Counted from the first letter of the stretch, positions 1-8,518 are shown. The stretch is DNA of 64,000 nt from M3007 sp964621185 (GCA_964621185.1 CAZULM010000014.1:46115-110114); one strand, 5' to 3'. Translations and numbers: made by a program. Notes: generated by a model not told the origin, from the sequence alone.

Positions 1-1153
1 ATTCGTCGGCTAAGCTGCCGTCTATGCTGACGTACACATCTCGTTGCTTGTAGGTAGGGTCGTCGAGGGCGACTTTTCGGAATATCCGGTTGTTGTCGCC
101 GTATTTTTTCCACATGTCCCCGATGTTGAAGGTGACAAAATGGTGGCGGGTCACGGTGCTGCGGCTGTTTATATTGACCACGGTTTTCCCGGAGGTCCGG
201 ACTTCTTTCTTTTTGTACACATTGCTGCCCCCGATGCCCAGCAATACCGATGGGCCGCGGGTGCCGAATACATCTTCCAGGATACCGTCGGCTTTCTGCC
301 CGGGGATGAGGTCGGGCCGCACGGGGTTGAACATCATGTTGAGCAGCTTTTCGTACACCAGGTCGAGCAAGGCTTCGGAAGTGCTGTCGTTGCCGATGGT
401 GCTGAGTTTCACCCCGCCGCTCCTGCGAAGCTCGCCGAAGGTTTTTTCGACATCCTTGCTGTAAAAAATAAAGTCCATGCTCTCGTTCGAGTAGGTGCTT
501 TTTTGCACCTCGCTCCAGTCCACTTCCAAGACCGCGTTGTATGCCAGTGTTAGCCCGGAAAAGCTGAGGTCGAACATGACGGAGATGTCGGGCGTGGCCA
601 TTTTGAAGCTTTCAGCCATCAGCTGGGCCTGGGTTGGGTCGAGCGAAAAGGAAAATGCCACTTTGCTGTTTTGGAAAACCGGCGCTTCCCCAGTGTGCAG
701 CACTACTTTTTTCTCCGACCCGTCCATCTGCAATATGCTGGATATCACCATGTAGCTGCCCTTGGAAAACATGACGGGGCCGTTGAGCTGCACCTTTCGC
801 TTGAGCTTGTTGCGCAACCTGGATTCTGCCCGCCGAACCTGTTCTTCGGGTGTGTCGTACAGCACCAGGAAATGCAGGATAGCGCCGCCGGCCGCCTCGC
901 CTATGGTTTGTGCGGATGCCCCTGTTGCCTTTTTCTCTGCGGCGTATTGGAGGAAGGAGAACTCTGGCAGGTTCTCGCTGTTGAGGGCTACCCTGCCTTG
1001 GGATGGCAAGTACTTATAGGTCATGGAATCTCCAAAGACCGGGAAGCATATCAGGCCGGCCGCCTCTACGGCCTCGTCTATCAGCACGGGCTGTGACCGC
1101 CCCTGTTGGAGCCAAAACAGAAAAATCAACAATGGGAATAATCGGTTGTACAT
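1..1153 (-). CDS. Secreted protein of unknown function, C-terminus outside window (paralogue of 1231-3021)
   Basis: An ATG at 1153 opens a frame that stays open to base 2, so at least 384 codons are present and the C-terminus is missing. The first ~19 residues (MYNRLFPLLIFLFWLQQGR) form a signal peptide, implying export to the periplasm or beyond. I recognise no catalytic domain. It is colinear with the upstream gene at 1231-3021: both have an early YxYLP/YYYIPP segment, a small globular stretch ending in a helix rich in Lys/Glu/Arg, a conserved YNAxxEx2-4 segment, a helix ending in xxMF, and the landmark DPTYKQRDVYVSIDG against DPDFQQREVFFQLDG. The 77-base gap and shared strand suggest an operon and tandem duplication. 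Function unknown. Confidence 0.85.
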   Translation of the reverse strand, partial: MYNRLFPLLIFLFWLQQGRSQPVLIDEAVEAAGLICFPVFGDSMTYKYLPSQGRVALNSENLPEFSFLQYAAEKKATGASAQTIGEAAGGAILHFLVLYDTPEEQVRRAESRLRNKLKRKVQLNGPVMFSKGSYMVISSILQMDGSEKKVVLHTGEAPVFQNSKVAFSFSLDPTQAQLMAESFKMATPDISVMFDLSFSGLTLAYNAVLEVDWSEVQKSTYSNESMDFIFYSKDVEKTFGELRRSGGVKLSTIGNDSTSEALLDLVYEKLLNMMFNPVRPDLIPGQKADGILEDVFGTRGPSVLLGIGGSNVYKKKEVRTSGKTVVNINSRSTVTRHHFVTFNIGDMWKKYGDNNRIFRKVALDDPTYKQRDVYVSIDGSLADE

Positions 1154-1230
1154 TTTTGGAATGTTAAAGGTTAACTACCAAAAACCAGGGATTAAAAGCA
1201 AGGGATTAAAAAAACTCGGCATGCCGCCGG

Positions 1231-3021
1231 CTATTCCAAGGGAGGCACGAGGAATAGAAAATCGCCCTCTAAGAGTTTTGTTTGTTCTTTCCGTTCGCCT
1301 TTTTTTGTGTACCAGGTGATCTGGTATGCTGTGGGCGCATCCCTGTCCTGGTACACCGCTACTTTTGAGGTAAATGCCGCATCCGTGTCGCGCAGCACCA
1401 CATTTTTGGGCAAACGTGGCTCTCCCAGCAGCATCGACAAAAAGCGGATGGCGCAGGAGCGCACCCCAGCCTCTTTGAACATGTTCCTGTCTGCGTCGAT
1501 TTCAATGGTTTTGCGGTCGAACGGCGGCGTCAACACCTGTACCGAAGCGTCGGAGCTGCGCCACTCCCCCTGCTTCGCAGGGATGGTGACAACCGAATCG
1601 ACCCCCTTGATGCTCCAGCTGATGCGGTAGTCGTAGTGGAGCCAATCGGCACTGCGGGCGCCCGCCCTCGGGTAGGTTATCGTTTTAAGGTTTAGCCCCT
1701 TTTCAATGTCGATGGGCAGGAACTGCAACTCCCTGGTGGTAACGCTTTCGCCGTTCTTGTGGTCTTTCCGGAAAACCACGGAAACCTGGTTGATTATGTC
1801 GCCGAAAGATTCCACGATATCGCCATCTAATTGAAAAAACACTTCCCTTTGTTGGAAATCGGGGTCGTCGAGGTTTACTACCTTGAAGTAGCGCCCGTCG
1901 TCCTTGTACATGTCGAAAAACCCGCGGATGTTCCCGGCGGTGTGTACCGGGACTTTTATGGTGGTAGATTTGCTGAGGTTGAGGTAAAAATTGAAATTTC
2001 GGATTTCCTTCTTGGTTTTCAACAGGTATTGGTCGTCGGGAATATATGGCTGCTCGCCGTCGCCAAAAAAGAAGGAGATGAAATCTCCGTTCTTATAGCG
2101 TTCTTTAAGGTCGCTTGGTTCAACAGAAGCCTCAATGGCCGGCGCCTTGGCCCATCCTGTTTTTGTATCAAACATGATCTCGATCACCTTTCCGGTAATA
2201 ATGTCTAAGATGGACTGCATATCCTCGTTCTTGATCCCCAGTGATGCGGAGCGGTCAAAAACGTCGATTTTGATGACCCCTTTTTGGCAAAGGCTGTCCA
2301 AAGTAGCGCGAAGTTGATTCCTTTTGAAGCCTTGTTGTTTATTGGAAAATGTGCTGATATGCTCATAGACCAGTTCTAAGTTGGCCTCCACAATGGCGTT
2401 GTATCCCTTGATCGCAGCTTCAAAATACCCGTCCACCACGACGGAAACATCCGAGGTGCCGGCATGAAAAGACTCCCAGAGCAGGGTGGCCCCGTCTTGG
2501 CTGAGCCGGGCCGCGACTGCCGCTTTCGAGCCTGGTAAAAATGGAGCGCTCCCGGAACTTATCACATTGACAGTGAAGGGGTTGGCTCCGGAGGTATTGT
2601 TCAATACAGAAGACACCAGCCTGAAGCTGGAGTTTGATTTTTCGCCATCTTTTTTTGATTCCATCATGGGCACCACGCCCATCAGCCTCGCCTTGGGAAA
2701 TTTTTCCTTCAGCTTTTTTTCCAAAGCAGCGGTTTCCTCCGGGGTGAGCGAAAAGGTTATCAATGCATGAAAAAGCCCGCCGTTGGTCGCAGGGCCACCC
2801 AAGCCGACATATTTTATGCACAGAAACTCGAAATTATCCTCCAACGTCTTTGACAGGCGCGGGTATGGGGGGATATAATAGTAGAGCGCGGGATTTTCCC
2901 TGTCCTGCAGCAATTGAATCCCATCAATCGTTATGGCGCCTTCTTCATATTTTACAATGGCGAAACCGGGTGTGGCTGCCAACGAGAAGAGAGAAAGCAA
3001 TACGATAGCAATGGGTTTCAT
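1231..3021 (-). CDS. Secreted protein of unknown function, 596 aa, tandem paralogue
   Basis: The protein begins with a clear signal peptide (MKPIAIVLLSLFSLAATPGFA), so the ATG at 3021 is a good start. The rest is soluble-looking, with no transmembrane helix, lipobox or T9SS tail. I see no known enzyme motif. The N-terminal third is an alpha/beta region, the middle is helical (about 190-290, with the YNAIVEANLELVYEH segment), and the C-terminal third is beta-rich. Its neighbour at 1-1153 is a diverged copy in the same orientation 77 bases downstream, so the two probably form a transcription unit. The start is preceded by an AT-rich stretch but no exact Bacteroidota -7 box. A structural or surface role is possible but not shown. 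Confidence 0.85.
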   Translation of the reverse strand: MKPIAIVLLSLFSLAATPGFAIVKYEEGAITIDGIQLLQDRENPALYYYIPPYPRLSKTLEDNFEFLCIKYVGLGGPATNGGLFHALITFSLTPEETAALEKKLKEKFPKARLMGVVPMMESKKDGEKSNSSFRLVSSVLNNTSGANPFTVNVISSGSAPFLPGSKAAVAARLSQDGATLLWESFHAGTSDVSVVVDGYFEAAIKGYNAIVEANLELVYEHISTFSNKQQGFKRNQLRATLDSLCQKGVIKIDVFDRSASLGIKNEDMQSILDIITGKVIEIMFDTKTGWAKAPAIEASVEPSDLKERYKNGDFISFFFGDGEQPYIPDDQYLLKTKKEIRNFNFYLNLSKSTTIKVPVHTAGNIRGFFDMYKDDGRYFKVVNLDDPDFQQREVFFQLDGDIVESFGDIINQVSVVFRKDHKNGESVTTRELQFLPIDIEKGLNLKTITYPRAGARSADWLHYDYRISWSIKGVDSVVTIPAKQGEWRSSDASVQVLTPPFDRKTIEIDADRNMFKEAGVRSCAIRFLSMLLGEPRLPKNVVLRDTDAAFTSKVAVYQDRDAPTAYQITWYTKKGERKEQTKLLEGDFLFLVPPLE

Positions 3022-3646
3022 GTTTCAAAAAATATTAATGGTCGCCGCACCTCAGCAAGACGAAAAGGCAACTTCGGTTGAGAATGTATCTTTGCCCGCC
3101 TTGCGTGAACCCAAAAGGATAATAATTTTCAAAAAGGCATCCCAATACCGTTCTTTCCCTTGTGCCGCACATTTTTCCATATCGCCGAATCTGGGAATTG
3201 GGAACGATGAACAGCAGCTGTTCAAACAGAACAAAGATAGGAATTTTTTCAAAGACTAATGAAAAAGCCGCGACAAACAATGTATTTTTAGAAATATTAT
3301 TTCTAAAAAACTGAATTTCACAAAAATATAAAAAACATGTTCAACTATCCCCTACGAAATGTGGTTTGCGAAAATATCATGGGCTAAGTCCCTGATAATC
3401 AATATGGCCCATCCTGAAAATTTCGCAAATCACTGGAATCCCGATATACACCTCACGCCGCCTGGTTTTGCGTATGCCGATCTTTGTAATCAATTGAAGA
3501 TCAGTTGAATCAATCATACTCAATCACAAAAATCAGGCGAATCATAGTATAAAATGAATGAGGATGCCATTGCACAGTCGCCCGGGAGTGCAGCAACAGC
3601 AGCCTAAAGAAAAAGCCCCAATTATTTCCCGAAAAACAAAAACTTG
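3022..3646. other. Intergenic region without convincing gene
   Basis: About 625 bases between the secreted paralogue (minus strand) and the tRNA promoter. Composition is AT-rich and no frame looks coding; small open frames at 3035-3280 lack a start context and coding bias. At roughly 3480-3550 there is a degenerate run of short AATCA/ATCAG/AATCAT words, a kind of low-complexity repeat common in intergenic DNA. A lone TATCTTTG at 3087-3094 matches a -7 box but has no -33 partner at proper spacing and no gene after it. Confidence 0.6.
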
Positions 3647-3677
3647 TTTGACAAGCCGAAAATGGCCAATACCTTTG
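3647..3677 (+). promoter_or_regulatory. Bacteroidota-type promoter for tRNA-Leu
   Basis: TTTG at 3647-3650 is followed, after exactly 19 bases, by TACCTTTG at 3670-3677. This fits the established primary sigma factor consensus of Bacteroidota (-33 TTTG, -7 TAnnTTTG). It lies 9 bases before the mature 5' end of the tRNA, so transcription would start almost at the tRNA itself. Confidence 0.75.
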
Positions 3678-3686
3678 CCCGCTGAT

Positions 3687-3771
3687 GCCCGGATGGTGGA
3701 ATGGTAGACACGAGGGACTTAAAATCCCTTGACCCTTAAAGGTCGTGCAGGTTCAAGTCCTGTTCCGGGCA
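3687..3771 (+). tRNA. tRNA-Leu (anticodon TAA)
   Basis: The acceptor arms GCCCGGA (3687-3693) and TCCGGGC (3764-3770) pair over seven bases, with discriminator A at 3771. The anticodon arm is AGGGA, loop CTTAAAA, TCCCT, giving anticodon TAA, which reads the UUA leucine codon. A long variable arm (GACC / GGTC) marks a class II tRNA, as expected for Leu. The T arm has the loop TTCAAGT. The CCA end is not encoded. A strong promoter lies directly upstream, and the next gene is on the opposite strand 10 bases downstream. Confidence 0.95.
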
Positions 3772-3781
3772 CTTTCCTTCC

Positions 3782-6043
3782 TTAAAAGCCGATGCGCAGC
3801 GTCGCCACCCAATTCCTGCCTGCCTGCGGGAACAATCCCATCAGGTTGTACACCGCGCCGCCCTCCAACTGCGCATAAGGGTCGTCGGGGCGGGCATCAT
3901 AGCCTGCTGAAATGTATCGGTAAACCCAGCCATTGGAAGCATAGCGGGCGTCCAGCCAATTGTTCAGCGACAGGATCAGGCTCAATTGTTGGCCAGCTTT
4001 AAACCCGAAATCTGCGTTTAACCGGAGGTCGCTGAAAAAATAGCCAGGCAGGGCAGCCAGGTTATTGCCCGTATTGTCCAAATATTGTTTACCCACGTAT
4101 TTTCCGGAAATGGTGGCGGAAACACTGCCATTGCCCCTGTTGTCTTGGCCATTTTTTCGCCATAGCACGCCCGTCAGGGCAGTCCATGCGAGCAGGTTCG
4201 GCGAGAATGCCAGGTCGGCGTTCTTATATACGACCACATCTTGCAAGCCAGTGTCCCAGTTATCTCGGTATTCGGTAAAAGCTTTCACTTTGTTCCGGCT
4301 GAGCGACAGGTTCCAGGCAACCGACAGCCTGGAATGCAAGGTCGAATTTGCCTCCAGTTCCAGCCCGGCGCGGTAGCTGTCCGGCACGTTGGTGCGGATG
4401 TACGCGCCAACGTCGTTGATGCGGCCGTCCAGTACCAGTTGGTTGTGGTATTGCATAAAATAGGCATTGGCAGAGAAGCTGCGTTTTTTGTCTTCAAAGC
4501 GAAGCCCAAGCTCCGTGTCGGCCAAACGCTCTGCCTTCGGCCGCGAAGCCGGAGTCGATTGGGTATAATCGTCCCGGTTTGGCTCGCGGTGCGCGATGCC
4601 AAAAAATCCGTACCCTGTCCAGTTGCCTGAAAATGAATAGGTTGCTCCTGCCTTTGGGTTGAAGAACAGGTGGGTTACGGTTTGGCCGGTCGGCAGCAGC
4701 TCGTTGCTGAAGCCTAAAAAGGCGTATCCGACACGCCTGGCTTGCAAATCGACAAATGCCCTGAAGCTTTTTGAAAAACCTTTCTCGGCCTTCAAAAACA
4801 CGTTCCCGTCGCTTTTTTCGGCTTCGTTGTCGTAGTACCGATAGCCCTTGGGCTTGCCGATAAATTGTTCGGCCCAAATTATTTCACCAAAATGGCGGCC
4901 CTGGTATTGGCTCAATGCCCCGCCCAAAAGAAAGCTCGTGTTTTTTTCGCTTGCCGGCGTCCAGCGCAGCGCAAAGGCGCCCCCAAAAAAATCGTTGTCC
5001 AACCAGCGTCGGCGTACCAGGTCTGTCGTCTCAATCACGGTATCGCCCAGCACCCAGCCCGGCAGGCCGTAGTCGGCATAGGCTTGAGCAGCCTTGTATT
5101 GCTCATAGTATCCCGCCCCTTTAGTGTAGTGCCCGTTGAGCTGCAGGACCAATTGCTGGCTTAAAACCCGCTTGTAATGAAACAACAGGTGCTGCTGCCT
5201 GTAGTCGTCCACTTCGTCTTCATAGGGTTCGCCCGGGCGTTCTGTTCCGGCAGAATTGTATGTTCTAAGTGCTTTGTCATCGATGAATTGCACCGGTGTG
5301 CCATTCCATGCCTGATAGGTTCTTTCATGGCCCGACAACAGGTGGGCTTGCACCGACTGGCGTTCGCCCAAGTAAGCTGCCGACAGGTGCAGTGAGTGCA
5401 GTTTGGCCGAACCCCGGTCGATGTAGCCATCGGAACCAATGCCGGATGCCCTGCCGAAGAACGACCACTTGCAGGGCAATAGGCCGGTGTTGGCCTGAAA
5501 GGAAACTTTTTGGGTGCCGAACGATCCCAGGGTGCCGGTCAAGGCGGCGCCCGGCTTGGGCGAAACCTTGGACAGGTCGAGGTTGACCGTGGCGCCAAAA
5601 GCCCCGGCTCCGTTGCTGCTGGCCCCCACCCCGCGCTGTACCTGGATTTCGGCAGCGGAGGCGGCCAGGTCGGGCAGATCGACCCAAAAAACGCCCTGGC
5701 TCTCCGCATCGTTCAGCGGCATCCCGTTGATGGTCACGTTCACCCGTGTGGGGTCGCTGCCCCGGATGCGCAGGCCCGTGTAGCCGATGCCCGTGCCGGC
5801 ATCCGAGGTCTCTACCAGTGAAGGTATGGCCGTCAGCAGCATGGGCACGTCCTGGGCCTGCAGTGTCTGGGCAATCTTGTCAGCGCTCAGGTTGTTGTGC
5901 GGGATGGGGCTTTTGTTGCCCGTTCGGGTAGCCTGTACCACGACCTCCCGGAGGAGTTCCGTTGAGTCGGCTTGTTGGCTGTAAGCAAGAAAAGGGGAAA
6001 TGGAAAGAAGGGCAAAAGCCCGAAAAAATTTGACACAAGTCAT
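3782..6043 (-). CDS. TonB-dependent outer-membrane receptor, TPP-riboswitch controlled (thiamin-type uptake)
   Basis: This 753-residue protein has a signal peptide (about 1-22, ending AYSQQ), a TonB-box-like LREVVVQATR segment, a plug domain (about 45-160, including the GLRIRGSDPTRVNVTINGMPLND stretch typical of plugs) and a long C-terminal beta-barrel ending in an aromatic-rich strand, WVATLRIGF. Such receptors import substrates across the outer membrane using TonB/ExbBD energy. A TPP riboswitch in its leader (6115-6200) strongly suggests that the cargo is thiamin, TPP or a precursor. No inner-membrane PnuT or thiamin pyrophosphokinase follows it; the tRNA is on the other strand, so the riboswitch controls this gene alone here. 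The receptor class is secure; the cargo is inferred from regulation only. Confidence 0.93.
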   Translation of the reverse strand: MTCVKFFRAFALLSISPFLAYSQQADSTELLREVVVQATRTGNKSPIPHNNLSADKIAQTLQAQDVPMLLTAIPSLVETSDAGTGIGYTGLRIRGSDPTRVNVTINGMPLNDAESQGVFWVDLPDLAASAAEIQVQRGVGASSNGAGAFGATVNLDLSKVSPKPGAALTGTLGSFGTQKVSFQANTGLLPCKWSFFGRASGIGSDGYIDRGSAKLHSLHLSAAYLGERQSVQAHLLSGHERTYQAWNGTPVQFIDDKALRTYNSAGTERPGEPYEDEVDDYRQQHLLFHYKRVLSQQLVLQLNGHYTKGAGYYEQYKAAQAYADYGLPGWVLGDTVIETTDLVRRRWLDNDFFGGAFALRWTPASEKNTSFLLGGALSQYQGRHFGEIIWAEQFIGKPKGYRYYDNEAEKSDGNVFLKAEKGFSKSFRAFVDLQARRVGYAFLGFSNELLPTGQTVTHLFFNPKAGATYSFSGNWTGYGFFGIAHREPNRDDYTQSTPASRPKAERLADTELGLRFEDKKRSFSANAYFMQYHNQLVLDGRINDVGAYIRTNVPDSYRAGLELEANSTLHSRLSVAWNLSLSRNKVKAFTEYRDNWDTGLQDVVVYKNADLAFSPNLLAWTALTGVLWRKNGQDNRGNGSVSATISGKYVGKQYLDNTGNNLAALPGYFFSDLRLNADFGFKAGQQLSLILSLNNWLDARYASNGWVYRYISAGYDARPDDPYAQLEGGAVYNLMGLFPQAGRNWVATLRIGF

Positions 6044-6114
6044 TTAAAATCAATAATTTGAGTGAAACATCCGCTTGCAAAAGGGGTTTCTGCAAACGTA
6101 GTGATGCCACTACC

Positions 6115-6200
6115 CGTATCCGTTCCTTAGCCGGAATTACCCGGTCAAGTTCGATGGGTTTGATCTCAGCTTTGCTGGGACTCAGCAAAGCACCCCAATG
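6115..6200 (-). promoter_or_regulatory. TPP (thiamin pyrophosphate) riboswitch
   Basis: Read on the minus strand, the region runs GGGGTGC (about 6196-6190), a TTTGCTGAG/CAGCAAAG hairpin, the conserved CTGAGA (with ATCAAACCC after it), then a second arm with GAACTTGACCGGGTAATTCCGG and CTAAGGAACGG. These blocks match the THI-box consensus in order: GGGGTGC, CTGAGA, ACCC..GAACCTGA, GGxTAATxCC, and a terminal GGxA. The element starts about 15 bases after the stop of the NadR-like gene and ends about 75 bases before the receptor start. Bound TPP would be expected to reduce receptor expression; no obvious terminator hairpin was seen, so control at translation is possible. Confidence 0.92.
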
Positions 6201-6214
6201 ATTCGCCGCAAAGA

Positions 6215-6745
6215 TCAAATTTTTTTTGAAATCCGCTCAAGTGCAGCATAGAGGCGTTGCGCGGGCGTGCCTTGGATGATGCTGAAATCGGCTTTCATTT
6301 CCAGCAAGAGTTCGTGGTAAAGGGAAAACAGTGCGTCCCGGTCGCCAGGGTTTTCGCGAAGCGGGTCGGGCGCCCAGGGCATTTCGGGAGAGCACAACAG
6401 GTAATAAGTCTTTTCCGCAAGTTTTTCGCTGCGGGTGACATCCTTTGTCCCAAACTGAAATTGCTCCCAGATTCGGATCACCGTCCAGTCGGTGTCACAT
6501 ACCAAGACCGGCCGTTGGCAATGCAACTGATACCATTCCTGCCAGCTTTTTTGGCCTGAATAAATGGCGGGGAGGTCAGATTTATCGTATTTCCGCCCCA
6601 GGTATTGCAGGTATGGCCTTGAAAACTCGGGGACAAGGTCTGTGCCGAGGGCTTGGGCAAGCCCTCGTGCCAAAGTTGTCTTCCCGACGGATTCAGGTCC
6701 AGTCAATACGACGGTCAAAAGCATGTTTCGGTTTTCCTTGACCAT
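6215..6745 (-). CDS. NadR-like P-loop ATPase/kinase
   Basis: The N-terminus carries a Walker A loop (LTGPESVGKTTLA), the signature of the NadR-type ribosylnicotinamide kinase family (AAA_28). A DTD segment (VLVCDTDW) and a Walker-B-like region follow, with the SPEMPWAPDPLRENP motif that is typical of NadR kinase domains. The protein is about 176 residues and lacks the NadR nucleotidyltransferase domain. I chose the ATG at 6745 because an upstream ATG at 6808 would overlap the divergent gene at 6788; 6724 is an alternative. It is on the same strand just before the TPP riboswitch and receptor, so it may act on a vitamin or nucleoside substrate, but nicotinamide riboside or thiamin cannot be chosen from sequence. 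Confidence 0.8.
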   Translation of the reverse strand: MVKENRNMLLTVVLTGPESVGKTTLARGLAQALGTDLVPEFSRPYLQYLGRKYDKSDLPAIYSGQKSWQEWYQLHCQRPVLVCDTDWTVIRIWEQFQFGTKDVTRSEKLAEKTYYLLCSPEMPWAPDPLRENPGDRDALFSLYHELLLEMKADFSIIQGTPAQRLYAALERISKKI

Positions 6746-6762
6746 ATTAATTGGTAATTTTG
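6732..6762 (+). promoter_or_regulatory. Probable promoter for 6788-7369
   Basis: TAATTTTG at 6755-6762 is an exact -7 match (TAnnTTTG), 25 bases before the ATG at 6788. The -33 side offers only TTTT at 6732-6735 with a 19-base spacer, so the upstream half is weak. Confidence 0.5.
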
Positions 6763-6787
6763 CGGCAGTTATAGAAAGAGAGTCGTC

Positions 6788-7369
6788 ATGCACAACCTTG
6801 AACCACATTATTTATGGCGCGACGTTTATGCGGCGGAAGAAGACGAACGTTCGCCCTTTTATCGGCGCCAGTACAGCGAATTTCACTACACGCACAAGCT
6901 GTACAACTTTTACCTGCACCCGCAATGGGACGGGTTTGGCTCTGCTACGCTCTATGCCAAAATCCTTTTTGTCGATTACGACGAACAATGTGCCTTAATT
7001 GAGCTGATCGGCGAATGGAACGATGCCTTGCACAACGACATTATGCTCCTCAAGCGCAAATTAGTTGAGCCTCTGATGAAAGAAGGCATCGTGAAATTCG
7101 CGCTTTTTTGTGAGAACGTGCTGAATTTTCACAGTGCCGAAGACGATTATTACGCCGAATGGGCCGAAGAAGTGCACGACGAGGGCGGCTGGGTCACCTG
7201 TATCAATACCCGACAGCACATCATGGAAGAAATGCAAAGCGCTCATTTGGAGCACTATATGCACTTTGGTGACGAATACAACGACATTTTCTGGCGCAGC
7301 CAAAAACCGCTGATCGTTTTTCAAATTATTGAGGCGATGGTTACGGGGCGGGTGAGGAGGCTTGCTTAA
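6788..7369 (+). CDS. Conserved hypothetical protein, 193 aa
   Basis: A soluble acidic protein rich in Tyr, His, Trp and Glu, with no signal peptide or membrane helix. The centre (about 55-110) reads as an alternating alpha/beta unit (AKILFVDYDEQCALIELIG ... LLKRKLVEPLMKEGIVKFALFCENVL), followed by an acidic patch and a C-terminal helix. I recognise the type as a Bacteroidota-restricted hypothetical, not a named family. It is divergent from the NadR-like gene and has its own -7 box. It ends just before the heptamer repeat array. Function unknown. Confidence 0.8.
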   Translation: MHNLEPHYLWRDVYAAEEDERSPFYRRQYSEFHYTHKLYNFYLHPQWDGFGSATLYAKILFVDYDEQCALIELIGEWNDALHNDIMLLKRKLVEPLMKEGIVKFALFCENVLNFHSAEDDYYAEWAEEVHDEGGWVTCINTRQHIMEEMQSAHLEHYMHFGDEYNDIFWRSQKPLIVFQIIEAMVTGRVRRLA

Positions 7370-7379
7370 AGGAAGGGGG

Positions 7380-7477
7380 TTCTGGATACTGGATACAGGG
7401 TTCTGGATACTGGATACAGGGTTCTGGATACTGGATACTGGATACTGGATACTGGATACTGGATTCTGGATTCTGGA
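7380..7477. repeat. Array of 14 tandem heptamers (TACTGGA family)
   Basis: Fourteen consecutive 7-base units can be read without a break: TTCTGGA, TACTGGA and TACAGGG variants, arranged as two identical 21-base triplets, then a run of TACTGGA, then two TTCTGGA. The array sits between the convergent ends of the 193-aa gene and aguB, so it does not alter a coding frame. Confidence 0.9.
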
Positions 7478-7529
7478 TGTGTTGGTGGCTTTGAAATGGT
7501 TTTTCAAATTTTACAACAAACTGCGTGAA

Positions 7530-7550
7530 CCTGAAACCTGAAACCTGAAA
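7530..7550. repeat. Three tandem heptamers CCTGAAA
   Basis: A second, unrelated heptamer (CCTGAAA) occurs three times in a row, 52 bases after the large heptamer array and just before the aguB stop. It shares the 7-base period but not the sequence. Confidence 0.8.
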
Positions 7551-7557
7551 CCCTTTA

Positions 7558-8442
7558 TTAATCAAGATACCTCCGCAGCAGCCCACCGTAGGCCTCGATC
7601 CTACGGTCGCGGAAAAAAGGCCAAATCCTGCGCACATCCTCCGTGCGCTGCTTGTCGATCTCTATCACAGTGTTTTCTTCTTTGTCGGGGCTGGAAAGGT
7701 GCAAGACTTCGCCCTGAGGCCCGGCGACGAAGCTTTGCCCCCAGAACTGGATGCCGGCAGTCGCCCCCGTCCAGTCCGGCTCATGCCCTACCCTGTTCAC
7801 GGTGATGACGGGCAGCCCGTTTGCCACGGCATGGCCCCGCTGTATGGTGAACCATGCCCCGTGCTGCCGCTCTTTTTCTGCGGGCGTGTCGCTGCTTTCC
7901 CAGCCGATGGCCGTTGGGTAGATCAGCATTTCAGCCCCGGCAAGCGCCATCAAGCGAGCGGCTTCGGGGTACCATTGGTCCCAGCAGACGAGCACGCCCA
8001 ATTTACCGACAGAGGTTTGGACGGGTTCGAAACCCAGGTCGCCCGGGGTGAAGTAGAACTTTTCGTAGTAGGCCGGGTCGTCCGGTATGTGCATTTTACG
8101 GTATTTGCCGGCGGTGGAGCCGTCTTTTTCAAATACAACCGCGGTGTTGTGGTACAAGCCCGGCGCGCGTTTTTCGAACAAGGAAGTCACCAGCACAACG
8201 CCATATTGTCTGGCTGCAGCGGAAAAGGCTTCGGTGTCGGGCCCGGGTATCGGCGCAGCGAGGTCGAACATGGCCGTTTCTTCCGCCTGGCAGAAATAGA
8301 TGCCGCAGTGCAGTTCCTGCAAAACAACCAATTGAGCGCCCTGGGCGGCACAATCAGCGATCCCGGCAATTGATTTTTGGATATTGGCCGATTTGTCGGC
8401 CGAACAGGACTGCTGGACAAACCCAACTTTCAATTTTGACAT
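7558..8442 (-). CDS. aguB: N-carbamoylputrescine amidase
   Basis: A 294-residue nitrilase-superfamily protein that hydrolyses N-carbamoylputrescine to putrescine, CO2 and ammonia. The catalytic triad is visible: Glu43 in LQELHCG, Lys116 in KYRKMHIPDDP, and Cys153 in VCWDQWYPE. The C-terminal part (VNRVGHEP, GQSFVAGPQGEVL, RRDRRIEAYGGLLRR-like end) follows the AguB branch rather than the general omega-amidases. It lies 76 bases downstream of aguA in the same orientation, so the two steps of the agmatine route are probably co-transcribed. Cytoplasmic. The length is normal for the family. Confidence 0.95.
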   Translation of the reverse strand: MSKLKVGFVQQSCSADKSANIQKSIAGIADCAAQGAQLVVLQELHCGIYFCQAEETAMFDLAAPIPGPDTEAFSAAARQYGVVLVTSLFEKRAPGLYHNTAVVFEKDGSTAGKYRKMHIPDDPAYYEKFYFTPGDLGFEPVQTSVGKLGVLVCWDQWYPEAARLMALAGAEMLIYPTAIGWESSDTPAEKERQHGAWFTIQRGHAVANGLPVITVNRVGHEPDWTGATAGIQFWGQSFVAGPQGEVLHLSSPDKEENTVIEIDKQRTEDVRRIWPFFRDRRIEAYGGLLRRYLD

Positions 8443-8518
8443 AAGCCCTTTTTTTATCGTTTAAGCCCGAAAACAGAACTGCCACAAAAAGGCCAAAGCC
8501 GTGGCAATTATCGAATTG

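Noticed and set aside
3035..3280. Open frames of 66-81 codons in the first intergenic gap
   Set aside because: No start context, no conserved pattern, AT-rich low-quality translation.
7380..7477. CRISPR-like array
   Set aside because: The 7-base units are contiguous with no spacers, so it is a simple tandem repeat.
7061..7637. Minus-strand frames translating to repeated SIQYP/SSIQNP units
   Set aside because: They are translations of the heptamer array and have no independent support as protein.
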